A stretch of DNA of 64,000 nucleotides, from positions 1 through 64,000 of the forward strand of contig JBAMJV010008231.1 in the NCBI GenBank assembly GCA_037951105.1, given 5' to 3'. The position numbers were made by a program, and so were the translations under genes. The DNA comes from Echinarachnius parma (lineage: Eukaryota; Echinodermata; Echinoidea; Clypeasteroida; Echinarachniidae). Below, piece by piece: positions 32,266-43,633 of this stretch. Under the pieces are notes generated by a model that saw nothing but the letters and a program-made list of their open reading frames with translations, was not told where the DNA came from and searched no databases. Each line of letters begins with the position of its first letter. Position 1 is the stretch's first letter.

Positions 32266-35200
32266 CTAGCCAGGGTCATGCCCATTTTGGAACCAGCTGC
32301 GTAATAACATTCTGAGTGTATGACATAACCTTTGTTTCACTCGGTCATTAAGTACAACCAGCAACCCTGCTGCGAATAATACCTTCTCCCACGAGAAATG
32401 GGAAACCACGAAATGCACGAAAATTAAAATAAACAAAAACTGTACAAAATCAATTATATTGTGCTTTGTACTCACAATTGGCTCGACAATAATACTCATA
32501 TAATAATTGGCCCACCGATCAGGAGGACGAGGGTGTCTTCGAGATCGCCGAAGTGGCGGATCTTCCTCATCAGAGGTCCCCTCCTTATCTCTCCCTACGG
32601 GTGTTCCAATACCAGAACTCGAAACATCTTCATCATTATCAGCACTATTTACAACATCTTCATTTGAGGCATTTTGAACATTGTCATCATTAACCTGATT
32701 CTCTCTTCCTAGGTTAATATTATCTTCTAGCCTCCCATTTACTCCTAAGGTGGGTGTGGGTGAATCCCTATCAATCAAGCAAGATTCCATATTAGGCATG
32801 TGCCATCCCACTACCTCATCAATTAATCCCTCATCAAATTCATCTCCCTGTATGTCATGTTCTCCAACAATCTCTCCTATGTTAAGACTAGGGGTTTTCT
32901 TCATTCTTCTCCCTTGGGGCTTACTCTCTTGGTTCCCTCGGGGTAAGAAATTACAGGGCAACAACAAATTTCGGTGTAATACACGTTCCCTTCCACTTCC
33001 CTTCTCCGGGCGAACTTTAAACACAGGAATATCCAAGTTAGGCTGATCTACCACAACATAGGGGGTCTCCTCCCATTTATCACTTAACTTATGTTTATTC
33101 TTTAGCCCAACATTCCTAACCAACACTCGGTCGCCCACTTCCACTTTATTTTCCTTAATCTTCCTATCATAAGAAACCTTATTTCGGGCACGTGCCACAT
33201 CACTACGGTCAGAGGTTAATCGGTATGCATAATCTAGCCTATTCTTCAATTTCTTGACATACTCAGGGGCATTGGGGGATGAGGTATCTCGTGCCGGGAG
33301 TCCCAAATACAAATCCACTGGTAACCGGGGGTGTCTACCATACATCAAATAAAACGGGGAAAACCCAGTCACATCATGTTTAGTACAGTTGTATGCATGA
33401 ACGAGGGGTGCCACATATGATTTCCAATCACTTTTCTTATCATTCGGCAGGGTTCCTAACATACTCAAAAGGGTTCGATTCATCCGCTCGCATGCACCAT
33501 TTCCTTGAGGATGATATGGGGTGGTTCTCGAGCGTTGAATTCCCGTTAATTTGCACAATTGTTTAATAACTTCTGACTCGAAATTTCTCCCCTGATCAGA
33601 GTGCAAACGTTCCGGAAAGCCATAGTGTACCAGAAAATTATCAAACAATACACGTGCTGTAGTTACAGCGGTTTGGTTCCTCGTGGGGATGGCTATAGCA
33701 TATCGAGTGAAATGGTCTGTGATTACCAGTACACTATTAAATCCACCTTTCGACTCCTCAAGTGACAAATAATCCATGCATACCAACTGTAAGGGCCTAC
33801 AAGTTCTAATATTTACCAATGGGGCAGTGTTTCTTACATTTGGGACTCCTTTCCTACGCAAACAACGACCACATGTACTAACATAATACTTAATATCTTT
33901 ACTCATTACAGGCCAGAAAAACCGATCCCTAATTAAGTCAGTGGTGCGCTCAATTCCTAAGTGTCCTATTTCATCATGTAAGGATTCTAACACTAGCGCT
34001 CGATACTGCCTAGGAAGAACTAACTGCATCATGGGGGTCCCTTTATCTATTCTACGCCTATACAACACCTGATCAATAATTACTAATTTATCCCACTCTC
34101 TTAACAACATTTGAACCTCTGCCGATTCTTGCCTTCTGTGTCTTACAGGGGGACACGTTCCCTTCTCTACATACCCTATCACTTTACTAATAACTGGGTC
34201 GTTTTTCTGTTCTTCGGCCCAATTCGGGGGTGTACCAGGGATTTTAAAATTAGGGGGGTTCGGAATGTTACTCTCACATGGACTAGCAGAATCACTAATG
34301 GGGCAATTACCTACAACTTCCACATAAGGGTTCGCCTCTACATCAACATGCATGGCATAATCGACTACTGCCTGAAATGTTTCTGCCTCCACTGAGGGTT
34401 CACTTCTCCCTGGGGACTCTGTACCACATGGGGGCTCGGGTTGTCTAGAAAGAGCATCCGCATCGATATTCATTTTGCCAGAGCGATACGTCAGAGTAAT
34501 ATCGTAATTCGCTAAGGCTGCTAGCCATCGGTGCCCTGTTGCATCAAGCTTCGCTGTCGTCAACACATAAGTGAGAGGGTTATTATCGGTACGAACATGT
34601 ACCTTATTCCCATACAAGAAATCATGGAACTTATCAGTCACGGCCCATTTCAAAGCTAAAAACTCCAACTTGTGAGCAGGGGCATTCTTCTCACTCTTAC
34701 TTAATGATCGACTGGCATACGCAATAACCCTCTCCTTCCCATCCTCATCCAACTGGTATAAGGCTGCACCCAGTCCAATAGTGCTTGCATCGGTGTGCAA
34801 TATGAAAGGCTTATCAAAATCAACATATGCCAACACAGGGGGGCTCATCAATTTTTCTTTCAACAACTGGAATGCCTTCCCACACTCAGGGGTCCAATTC
34901 CAGGGAGGGGGTTTGTGTGGGGGGTTCTTACCGTTACCTTTCTTCTTACGGGGTCCACCAAGGAGATCATGCAGGGGTGTAGCTATCTTAGCAAATCCAG
35001 GGATAAATTTCCTATAATAACTAGCGAATCCAAGAAAAGAGCGAACCTCTCGAACACAGGTAGGGGTAGCCCAACTTCTCACAGCTTCAATCTTATCGGG
35101 GTCAGTTTCAATTCCTCTGTCTGAAATAATGTGACCCAAATACTTCACTTCTGTTTGCAACAATTTACATTTAGACGCCTTAAGCTTAAAACCATGTTTT

Positions 35201-36732
35201 GTCAAGCGATCAATTACTGCCTCGAGCCTCACAAGATGTTCATCAACAGTCCTACCATACACAATTATATCATCTAGATAGACAACACAACAAGTGTGAT
35301 TAAGTTCTCCCAAACATTTCTCCATCGCTCTCTGAAAAGTACTGGGAGCATTACATAACCCAAAAGGCATGCGATTACATTCCCAAAGGCCTAAGGGGGG
35401 TGGTAAGACAAAAGCAGTCTTTTGCTTGTCTGCCTCATCTACTTCCAGTTGCCAATACCCTGCTTTCAAATCAAGGGAACTAAACCATTTAGCACCATGC
35501 ATCATTTGTAAAGTCTCATCAATTCGGGGGAGGGCATAACTATCCCTTATGGTTCTCTGATTCAATTTCCTAAAATCTACACAAAAACGGAGGGACCCAT
35601 CTTTCTTCCTTACCAACACTACGGGACTTGCGTAGGGGGAAAATGATTCCCTTATCACCCCGGCTTCGTGCATGGAGCGTATATGTTCACGAACCTCAGT
35701 GTACATGGATGGGGGTATCCTACGATATCTTTCCCTAAAGGGCTTCTCATCATTTAAAGGGATTCTATGAGTAATAATATCACTATGACCCAAATCAATT
35801 TCAGAAGTACTAAATGCATTAGAATATGCTCCCAATACTTTCTTCACTCGATCTACATCAGCGGGGGAAGCAGGAGAATCTGAGAAATCTAAACCATCCA
35901 TTACTCCTTCACTCTCTATGGAATCTGTGGGTAAATCAGCACTCTGTTGGCTCATTTGATTAGCTAACACTGGTCCCTGTACTTGACATGAATACACAAC
36001 CCCTAACTTCTGTCGCCTGTGAACCCATTTATCCTCCTCGGAATGATTCTCTACCAAAACAGGAATGATATTAATTTGGCGTCTTTCCTGATCAATTTTC
36101 ACTGTACCTGAACTTACAACAATACCATCCTGAAAGGTGGGTTGAGGCTCTAACATGACTTCATAATCACATGTGGACCTAGGGAGGGGTACATAACAAT
36201 CAATAATAACAGCTTCCCCAGGGGGAATCCTAACAGCTCGTTTTGATGCATTCCTAGCAAATCCTATCCTACCCTCAATATTGGATACCACTGGTGTTTG
36301 CATGCATGCATACACTGCCTTCCAAATAGAATTTAAGTTCCTATGCACTACAAAATCATCGCCAAAATCAGACTGTCCTATATCTATACATGCCTGAATA
36401 ACATTAGTACCCACGCAAAAAGGAACCTTCTTATTGTACAGTGTGTCAGGGACAACCAAAACTGGGGCGGCTACTTCTTGGGAAGAGGGGAGGGAACCAG
36501 GGAGACGAATTGAAACTTCTACATATCCTAAATAGGGGACCGGCAATCCATTAGCTCCTTCTACCTTAATAAGATTATCTAAAGAACGAAGAGGAACATT
36601 TTGAAGATAACGATCATAAAATGACTTACTCAACGTAGTGACTTGAGAACCGGTATCAATCAAACACTTGCACCTACAACCATTTACAATAGACACAGCT
36701 TCATTTGCCTGACCCACTATATTCTTCATCAC
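32266..36732 (-). CDS. pol: Pol polyprotein of the LTR element
   Basis: A 1,488-residue open frame. Domains in order: aspartic protease (LIDTGSQVTTLS, near residue 26), reverse transcriptase with YLDDI active site (near residue 480), RNase H (ILHTDAST, near 645), integrase with an HHCC zinc domain (GHLGIERT...CGRC, near 935-980), a D,D-35-E core (CMDYLS, HSDQGRNFES, ACERMN) and a C-terminal segment (VGDRVLVRN). A hydrophobic stretch (FVQFLFILIFVHFVV) lies near the C-terminus, in a tail that varies between elements. It follows gag in a separate frame, as is usual for the family. Confidence 0.95.
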   Translation of the reverse strand: MMKNIVGQANEAVSIVNGCRCKCLIDTGSQVTTLSKSFYDRYLQNVPLRSLDNLIKVEGANGLPVPYLGYVEVSIRLPGSLPSSQEVAAPVLVVPDTLYNKKVPFCVGTNVIQACIDIGQSDFGDDFVVHRNLNSIWKAVYACMQTPVVSNIEGRIGFARNASKRAVRIPPGEAVIIDCYVPLPRSTCDYEVMLEPQPTFQDGIVVSSGTVKIDQERRQINIIPVLVENHSEEDKWVHRRQKLGVVYSCQVQGPVLANQMSQQSADLPTDSIESEGVMDGLDFSDSPASPADVDRVKKVLGAYSNAFSTSEIDLGHSDIITHRIPLNDEKPFRERYRRIPPSMYTEVREHIRSMHEAGVIRESFSPYASPVVLVRKKDGSLRFCVDFRKLNQRTIRDSYALPRIDETLQMMHGAKWFSSLDLKAGYWQLEVDEADKQKTAFVLPPPLGLWECNRMPFGLCNAPSTFQRAMEKCLGELNHTCCVVYLDDIIVYGRTVDEHLVRLEAVIDRLTKHGFKLKASKCKLLQTEVKYLGHIISDRGIETDPDKIEAVRSWATPTCVREVRSFLGFASYYRKFIPGFAKIATPLHDLLGGPRKKKGNGKNPPHKPPPWNWTPECGKAFQLLKEKLMSPPVLAYVDFDKPFILHTDASTIGLGAALYQLDEDGKERVIAYASRSLSKSEKNAPAHKLEFLALKWAVTDKFHDFLYGNKVHVRTDNNPLTYVLTTAKLDATGHRWLAALANYDITLTYRSGKMNIDADALSRQPEPPCGTESPGRSEPSVEAETFQAVVDYAMHVDVEANPYVEVVGNCPISDSASPCESNIPNPPNFKIPGTPPNWAEEQKNDPVISKVIGYVEKGTCPPVRHRRQESAEVQMLLREWDKLVIIDQVLYRRRIDKGTPMMQLVLPRQYRALVLESLHDEIGHLGIERTTDLIRDRFFWPVMSKDIKYYVSTCGRCLRRKGVPNVRNTAPLVNIRTCRPLQLVCMDYLSLEESKGGFNSVLVITDHFTRYAIAIPTRNQTAVTTARVLFDNFLVHYGFPERLHSDQGRNFESEVIKQLCKLTGIQRSRTTPYHPQGNGACERMNRTLLSMLGTLPNDKKSDWKSYVAPLVHAYNCTKHDVTGFSPFYLMYGRHPRLPVDLYLGLPARDTSSPNAPEYVKKLKNRLDYAYRLTSDRSDVARARNKVSYDRKIKENKVEVGDRVLVRNVGLKNKHKLSDKWEETPYVVVDQPNLDIPVFKVRPEKGSGRERVLHRNLLLPCNFLPRGNQESKPQGRRMKKTPSLNIGEIVGEHDIQGDEFDEGLIDEVVGWHMPNMESCLIDRDSPTPTLGVNGRLEDNINLGRENQVNDDNVQNASNEDVVNSADNDEDVSSSGIGTPVGRDKEGTSDEEDPPLRRSRRHPRPPDRWANYYMSIIVEPIVSTKHNIIDFVQFLFILIFVHFVVSHFSWEKVLFAAGLLVVLNDRVKQRLCHTLRMLLRSWFQNGHDPG

Positions 36733-36779
36733 TGAGGGGGGAGGAGGATCCTTACTCGTACAATGTCCATTTGACTGGC

Positions 36780-38057
36780 CTACCGCCCGCCCCGTGGCAG
36801 CGGCCGATTCCCGTTTAAACCAAATGGCGCCTGATGGGGTGGAGGTGGCATGGGAGCATGAGGAGGGGGTGGCACGGGGGCATGAGGAGGGTGCATGGGG
36901 GCATGTTGGTTATAATCATTAATTGGGGGCCGCTGGCGATTGCAATCCCTGGCGTAATGCCCAATCCTCCCGCAATGGTAACAAGCTCCCTGTGGTACCC
37001 GGGGTGGAGGGGGCCTAGCGCGCTCTACCTCCATATCTCTCAATTTCTCTCGAATTTCCCGTAATTCTCTCTCAAGATCGGGGCGAGGGTTTTGAACTTG
37101 AGCTGCATGAGCAGTTTGAGCACCCATCCTAGTGCGGGGCCGGTGTGACTCTTGTGAGTGGAAGCTTTTGAAATCCTCCCCCTCCTGTTCCACTAAACGA
37201 GCAACTCGGACTAGCTCATCGAATGAGCCGACCATTTCATATTTATGCCGAATGGCCTGTTTGAGGCTCTCGTTTGACAGCCCTTTCCAGAAAATTACTC
37301 GTAGGGTTTCATCTTTGGCTGCCCTCGATATTCCGTTCCGCTGTTCCGCCCTATCTATCAAAAGCTGCAGCCTCGCACTATAAGCGGTAACACTTTCCCC
37401 TGCTCCTTGTTTGGAGGAATATAATTGTTGCAATAATACCGCCCCACTTTCAACTGTCCCGTAAAAACCTTCTAGTTTCGCCACAATATCATGGACGGTT
37501 GCATCTACTCGGAGATGTAAGACCAATTGGGCGGCCTCGCCCCTCAATGAACGGCGTACTATACGAGATAGAGTGTCGGCATTGCATCCCTCTTCTCCAG
37601 CCAGACACTCAACTTCATTCTTCCAGATCTCAAATGGGACTTCCCCACCCTTTGGTCGGAGGTCACCACTAAACAAAGACAATCTCAATGAATTCTGTAC
37701 GACTATTTGGGGGTTCACTTTTTCCTCCAGGGGTTCCCCTTTTAGATCTATAACCAATGCCTTTCGGGGGATTTCTACTACTTCCACCCCTACACCTCTC
37801 AACTGTTCCCCAGTAAGTCCTAAAGCTGCTAAGGCTTGCCCCCGATTATCAAATTGACAATAGGCCGTCCCAGTGGGATCTCCCGTGACAGAATCTACAC
37901 CGAACCTAACCTGAATCACATCCCCAACATCCTCGAAGAAATGCTTAAGGTCATCCTCCGTGACCCGCTCTACCAACTTCTTTACTAAAACTACACAATC
38001 GGCAGCTGTTGCCATCTTACAAAAATTTACAAATGCACTACTAAACAAAAATACCAC
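36780..38057 (-). CDS. gag: Gag of the LTR element, with RRM-like N-terminus and PNMA-like capsid
   Basis: A 425-residue open frame. Residues about 20-100 (CVVLVKKLVERVTEDDLKHF, TGTAYCQFDNRGQALAAL) read as an RRM fold. Residues about 130-300 form an alpha-helical capsid region (LSLFSGD, FEIWKNEV, ESVTAYSARLQLLIDRAEQR, AIRHKYEM) resembling the capsid region of vertebrate PNMA/MOAP1 proteins. A CCHC knuckle (CYHCGRIGHYARDC, near 360) and a Pro/His-rich tail follow. PNMA genes are known to derive from Ty3/gypsy Gag and also carry an RRM-like N-terminus, so this element may represent the architecture of their ancestors. The comparison is from memory of the family. Confidence 0.88.
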   Translation of the reverse strand: MVFLFSSAFVNFCKMATAADCVVLVKKLVERVTEDDLKHFFEDVGDVIQVRFGVDSVTGDPTGTAYCQFDNRGQALAALGLTGEQLRGVGVEVVEIPRKALVIDLKGEPLEEKVNPQIVVQNSLRLSLFSGDLRPKGGEVPFEIWKNEVECLAGEEGCNADTLSRIVRRSLRGEAAQLVLHLRVDATVHDIVAKLEGFYGTVESGAVLLQQLYSSKQGAGESVTAYSARLQLLIDRAEQRNGISRAAKDETLRVIFWKGLSNESLKQAIRHKYEMVGSFDELVRVARLVEQEGEDFKSFHSQESHRPRTRMGAQTAHAAQVQNPRPDLERELREIREKLRDMEVERARPPPPRVPQGACYHCGRIGHYARDCNRQRPPINDYNQHAPMHPPHAPVPPPPHAPMPPPPHQAPFGLNGNRPLPRGGR

Positions 38058-39100
38058 AACAAATCCAAAATACCACCAAACAATTCAATTTCCCTACCAA
38101 AAAAAATCAAATGTTACGAACATTCCTTCAAAAATGTATCCACATGGTGACACACAAATAAATCAGCATAACGATCAATATGACGATAGCCAAGCAAATC
38201 AGCCACCAATAATGGGCGAAACATTCCATGGTCATTTCATAACGATCCATTATGAAAGAAAAAATTACAGCAGGGAAAACAAAAACAAAATAATATATAT
38301 TCAACCTCAAACAAATATTGCAATCACTCTGCCTTACTAACGTGCTGTGATTGATGTGATTGAGAAGTGCCCCTACTCAAATTGAATGCACCCCTCTGTT
38401 CATGGATGTGGAAATGTTGATGTCTATGAACATATTCTACCACATTTCGAGACGAAGCTAAAACAACATTTCCACTCAACACAGTCTGGGAGCTAGCATC
38501 CTAACAAGCTTTAACTCTAACGATTTCCTTATTCTGAAATGTATCCATTTATCGGAAATCCTACCAAAAATGAAATGGAAAATTAAACAACAAAATCTTA
38601 TATAACTTCAACATGCATAAAAGCCTATCCCCAAACAAAATTTCCACTTACTACAAATTACAACCCAACCATTAATCTAAACTTATTTTTCAAAACCAAA
38701 ACGCCCTATTCAATACATCCACTCCCCATCTTTACACTCAAACCACCATTCACAATTTGAGGACGAAACGTTATATTCAATGGCTAAATTTAAAAACCTC
38801 TTAATTAATGGGTTGGTATATACTTTTTGTAGCATATACAAATCCGTGGATCCTTCAACCAACACTTTTTCAAACTTGTATTGGCCGACCGCCCAGGACA
38901 CTGTATACCGTTGAAAAAAAAAACTCAAACAAATGAAAATCAGCAGCCGAATGCCACGGGGCCGTGCTCAGTCCCAAAATGTCCTTCAGGTAAGTGAGTA
39001 CTTTCTTGAATCCCAATCTCTCTGCTCTATGTAAATCGAGCAGGAATGTTTCCTTGCTAGGGTTATAATTCCCCCCACCCTGTAATATTCCTAGCACATG

Positions 39101-40845
39101 CATACAGATCACCACACAAAATTATATCATTTAAAATATAATTTCCCAACAATTTCACTCAATACGGACGGAAACAATCAATGCAACTTTATAAATCAAA
39201 ATTAAAGTGGGGGTATACCTACGTACCCATGAAAATGCTACTTTATTGGATTAAACAATCACATTCAAATGGTGTTGGCACACACCAGCAACACAATAAA
39301 CATACAATTAAAAATAAAATCATGTATATACTTGACTTCATTAATTACTATTAGTGAGGTAGGAGGAAGTGGGGGAGAATTTGAGGAATTTGGGAAATGA
39401 TAAAAGAAAAGCAAGCAAAAAGAAAGAATACCCTATGTTCTATTAAAATTCAATAGTCATTTCTTTTCATTTAAAGTTCGCTTTAGGCCTTTTTGTTCAT
39501 GTTTTTACCGGTATTTAAAGTCTATTACTTAGCTATTTTTCGCGTGTTGATTCGGCAGCTCAGTATGGCGCTCTCCTCGTCGTTCTCGAAGCCGCTCTCA
39601 TAGTCATCCTCGCAGTCCTCGGCGTCGCGGGCGGTGCTGGTCGTGCTAGTGGGGGTCTTCGAGGGGTCCAAATTATCGCGATAGGGTAACTTGTGGCGGG
39701 CAGGACAACAAGCCGTCCATCCACGGTCCGATAAACAAAATAGTACTCCACCGATGGCGGGCACATATTCCAAATTAAGTCGAAGCCGTTGACAATAATT
39801 CGACAGTTCGATTGAAATAATAGTCGGACTTTAATTGGTAATATTCTCCTCCGACAAACAGCTTTCCACGATCGAAGCTGTTGATGAGGGTTCAACAGTT
39901 CGAATCAAATGTTTAAAAACGGTAGAACTGTTTCTGCTGCAAATATTAACAATATGGCGAAAGAGTTCCCTGCTGCTCCATAATTGTCTCAAACTTGTAA
40001 AATCAAATAACGTAAGTCCGAACGGAAAAGAATAAAATAATAAACTGCTGGCAAATGCGAAATAAAAAGCAGAAATCTCAAGCAGGTAAAATGAAGGAAA
40101 GCCCAAATAGGCAGGGGAAGATGCCCTGTCGGACTAGGGGGGAGATGCAAGTGCGGGGAAGTCAGGGGAACATGTGGGTTTTATACCTAATCAATATTCA
40201 TACCACTTCCAAACCTACTGAAATTATGCATACCAAATTAGGGGAAAACACCTTTCTTCCTTTATTTTTACATCCCATAATATCCCAATTTGAGCTACTA
40301 GCTCCTAGCCTAGCAACAAGCTTCCAATTGGTTGCAAGTCCACGACCAGAGGTGTGGCTTCTATTTTAATTAATATTCAGCACCCCATCTTCCCTGATTG
40401 GTCAAACATCATACCCCTCTCCAATTTCGATAACTCTCTCAAACAAACACCTCTGGACACTGTCCGGCTTAGCTATAGCGGTACTCCACTGACAGTTGGT
40501 CCCAAAGAGATACTTTGAACTGTCACCCAGAGAACTGGATGCATTCATCTATACTAACAAAAAGTTAAAACAATTATTATCACTTCAAACCTATTTCTCC
40601 CAAATTCATGACAAGATTCTCATTAACTGGTACTTAGCCATAATCTTTGCTGACCCCATTATCTCAAACTATTCTTCAAAAACAAAAACTATAAAATAAC
40701 TATCAAATATTAAAAAAAGGTCCTTCCACCCAGAGTTCAATAAACCACCTGACCGATGTGTTCACACTGGACTATTATCCTGAATCTATCCCAACTTAAC
40801 TATATTCTTATTCCTTCAAATAGCCTGTTTTCTATGGCGCTACAT
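39101..40845 (-). repeat. 5' LTR
   Basis: Matches the 3' LTR base for base in all stretches compared, including six overlapping open frames with identical translations. About 1 kb of leader (38,058-39,100) separates it from gag. Confidence 0.92.
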
Positions 40846-41279
40846 ATAAATAAACTATTTTGAAATGAAATTTTACAACTATGAGAGCATTCGAAAGAGA
40901 ATGATTCTCATTTCACATGTTTTATGCTTTCAAATGGAATTAAAACCAACCAATTATAGTGTCAAGGGGCATTTTGGGAAGTACCAATACTCAAGTAGCG
41001 TGTTGTTTAGCTTATGGTAAGAGAAGAATAAAATAGGGTTAGATTTTTTCAAATGCCCCTTTAGTATGACGATATATATCATTCAGCTCAAAAGAGTTAA
41101 TGAACATCCCCCCCCCCCCCCCTTTAATGAACAAATGGCCGTTTTGGAGTGTTCCCCCACCCCCCCCTTACAAAATTTAAGTTGTCTCGAGGCCCGAAAA
41201 CCAAGTGGTATTGGTCTCGGCCTCAACATTTTTGACGGATCTTGGTCTCGGCCTCAACATTTTTTGAAGGCCTCTCGGA

Positions 41280-41450
41280 CTCGGCTTTGAAAACTATTGA
41301 CGGACACCCCCCCCCCCTCGAAAAATCCACACCGACACCCCCCCCCCTCGAAAAAATCTTCACCCCCCCCCCCTCGAAAAATCTTCACCGACAACCCCCC
41401 CCCCCTCGTAAAATCTTTACCCCCTCTCCCCCTTGAAAAAATCCTGGGTA
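41280..41450. repeat. C-run tandem repeat
   Basis: Four or five units of poly-C followed by TCGAAAAAATC and CACCGACA. 40,846-41,280 carries no gene; it includes the phrase GGTCTCGGCCTCAACATTTT twice. Confidence 0.75.
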
Positions 41451-42135
41451 CGCCAGTGTACACACATGAACAATAGTGGGTAATTAGTACACTTGTGTTT
41501 CTAAATGGAAGAAATTGTTTTCATATGCAAACAATAGATGGGCAAATTTTACATCAGTTGAATTGTCTTTGCTTTAAAAAATACTATATATACACCACAT
41601 ATTTTGCGTACATTGATTTTTGCGAATTTCGCGAGTGGTTAAATTCGTGTTTTTGCTGTTGCCAATTCATACGACCATCTTTAGAGAGATGCTAATGCAG
41701 TAATGCATGCCATACACTTACGTGTATTGCTTTGCATTATTTTTGTGTCAATATTTTAGCGTGTTGTTAATTTTTCGATTCACAAGTGATTCGCAAACTG
41801 TAAGGCATATACAGTAGTCTGGAAAGGCCGATGGCAAAGTAATAACTTTAGGACAAGATATTTTTAAAAAGTAAACAAATAAATAAGATGTTTAGAAAAT
41901 TTCATTTACAATTTCCTGCAAAATCCCAGGAAAAAATCATAGAAATTTTCCTATCTTGACAAGTGCTGCTAAAGCAAAATGTATGTAACGTTGTAGAAAG
42001 AGATACAAGTTACAATTAATTATTAGTCAGATCATGTACTGTACATGTATTCTAAAAGTGCATATCTGATTGTTTGCAACTCGCAAATGTTCTGAATTAC
42101 TATCAATTGTACAGGGCCCCTGGTCATTAGATATA

Positions 42136-42957
42136 CAGTGGAACCTCGTTATAAAAGAGGTCGGATATAACAAAACCCTCTTATAACAAGGTATTTTTGC
42201 TGGTCCCAGCTCTTTATATTTCTTTGTTTTTATGCCTCCACAACGAAGTAGCCGGAGGCATTATGTTTTCGGGTAGTCCGTCCGTCCGTCCGTCTCAAGA
42301 ACCGATTGACGGATTTTCACCAAACTTGGGTCATGTATGTATCATGGGGTGCCAATGATCTGATTAGATTTTGGGGTTATGAGGTCAAAGGTCAAAGGTC
42401 ACATTATATATATGCAAAAGTAGTTCGTGATCGCGAATCTCAAGAACGGATTGACGGATTCTGACAAAACTTGGTACATGTTGTATCTTGGGGGGCCAAT
42501 GATCGGATTAGATTTTGGGGTCATGGGGTCATGAGGTCAAAGGTCAAAGAGCTCATTATATATGCTCATATCTATGCTCATATGTAAAAGTAGCTTGAGA
42601 TAGGAAATCTCAAGAACTGAATATCAGATTTCAATCCAACTTATACTTGAATGTATCTTAGGAAACAATTGTAGTCATTAGATTTTGGGGTCACGAGGGC
42701 AAAGGTCAAGGTCACTTATAGCTCATAATTGTGATACGTCAAGATCTAAAAGACAGAGTACCATCAAAATTGAGTTGACAGAATTAATTCATGTACATGT
42801 TGATTTGGGCTTGATATAAATAAATTGCGTAATGGCGGAGGCATCATTTTCGACTGCGCAGTCGAAGATCCATCTAGTTTTACCCCGATATGAGAAACCT
42901 GATATAACAAGGTAATCTTCATGGTCCCAAGGACCTCATTATAACGAGGTTCCACTG
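42136..42957. mobile_element. pogo/Tigger-like miniature transposon with a nested repeat
   Basis: The ends CAGTGGAACCTCGTTATAA and ATAACGAGGTTCCACTG are flanked by TA on both sides, as for Tc1/mariner-pogo elements. From about 42,231 to 42,880 it is interrupted by another dispersed repeat starting TATGCCTCCACAACGAAGTA, containing GTCCGTCCGTCCGTC and AGGTCAAAGGTCA, and ending GTCGAAGATCCATCTAGTTT. Confidence 0.8.
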
Positions 42958-43389
42958 TACTGTAACTGTGTACAAATTGTCAGTTTGAGAGCGATAAGGG
43001 CGCCGAGTCATTTATTTTGCTCGATAAGGGCGTCGAGTCATTTTTTTTCTTGACCGAGTAATGCATACCATCTTGTAGATCGCGGCTTCTTCTATGTGAC
43101 GCCACATTTTTAGGTATTTATTTATGATTTGGGGAATATTCATCAAAATAATAAGAGCCAAAGTGCTTTTCCACAAGGCTCCAAAACATGACCATCTTTA
43201 AAAGTACAAAAAGTGACCTGCTAGCCCTACTTTCTCTCAACTGACGAAATATATACATATACTGTATATTGCCTCCAACATTAACAGCTCTGTACTTGGT
43301 CCTCCGACAATTTTAGCAGGTACCGTAACTAATTGCCTTACTGGCCCTGAATAAACTATGGGGATTGCAAACTCTAGTAGGGAATGTGG

Positions 43390-43556
43390 ACATGGTGTGG
43401 CAAGCTTGGTGGAGCACGTGCCTTCCAATCGTGAGGTCCCGAGTTCGACTGGTACGAGTATGACTGGGGTAATAATATCATTGTAAAGCGCTTAGAGATG
43501 ATTATCAATCATAATAGGCGCTATATAAATCGAGAATATTATTATTATCAATGGGT
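43390..43556 (+). mobile_element. tRNA-derived SINE
   Basis: Pol III box-like segments TGGCAAGCTTGG (43,398) and GAGTTCGACTGG (43,441), then a tail GTAAAGCGCTTAGAGATG, GGCGCTATATAAATCG and (ATT)n. This head-tail design is common in SINEs of marine invertebrates. It lies just beyond the hnRNP poly(A) signal. Confidence 0.75.
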
Positions 43557-43627
43557 TAAGTGAGTGTTAACTGTTAACACACATAATCAGGTCATACACA
43601 CAAGATGTAACAGGAATGCAAATGTGC

Positions 43628-43633
43628 TTTATT
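43628..43633 (-). terminator. Candidate poly(A) signal of the hnRNP gene
   Basis: AATAAA on the minus strand (GAAATAAAGCACATTTGC), 1.55 kb after the stop codon. The interval 43,634-45,182 has no other gene and is read as the 3' UTR. Confidence 0.45.

Larger units (their letters stand above)
29289..40845 (-). mobile_element. Ty3/gypsy-type LTR retrotransposon, 11.6 kb, looks whole and young
   Basis: Two LTRs of about 1,745 bp (29,289-31,033 and 39,101-40,845, offset exactly 9,812) bound a minus-strand interior: leader, gag (38,057-36,780), pol (36,732-32,266), and a 1.2-kb 3' non-coding stretch with a purine-rich tract just before the 3' LTR. Pol order protease-RT-RNase H-integrase places it in Metaviridae. 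The LTRs show no difference in the parts compared, so the insertion is recent. ACATA occurs at 29,288-29,292 and 40,842-40,846 and may be the target duplication, in which case the LTR borders shift by a few bases. No envelope gene is seen. Confidence 0.95.

Noticed and set aside
41280-41450. Regular C-run repeat considered as a CRISPR-like array
   Set aside because: Units are low-complexity, with no distinct spacers, in an animal genome.
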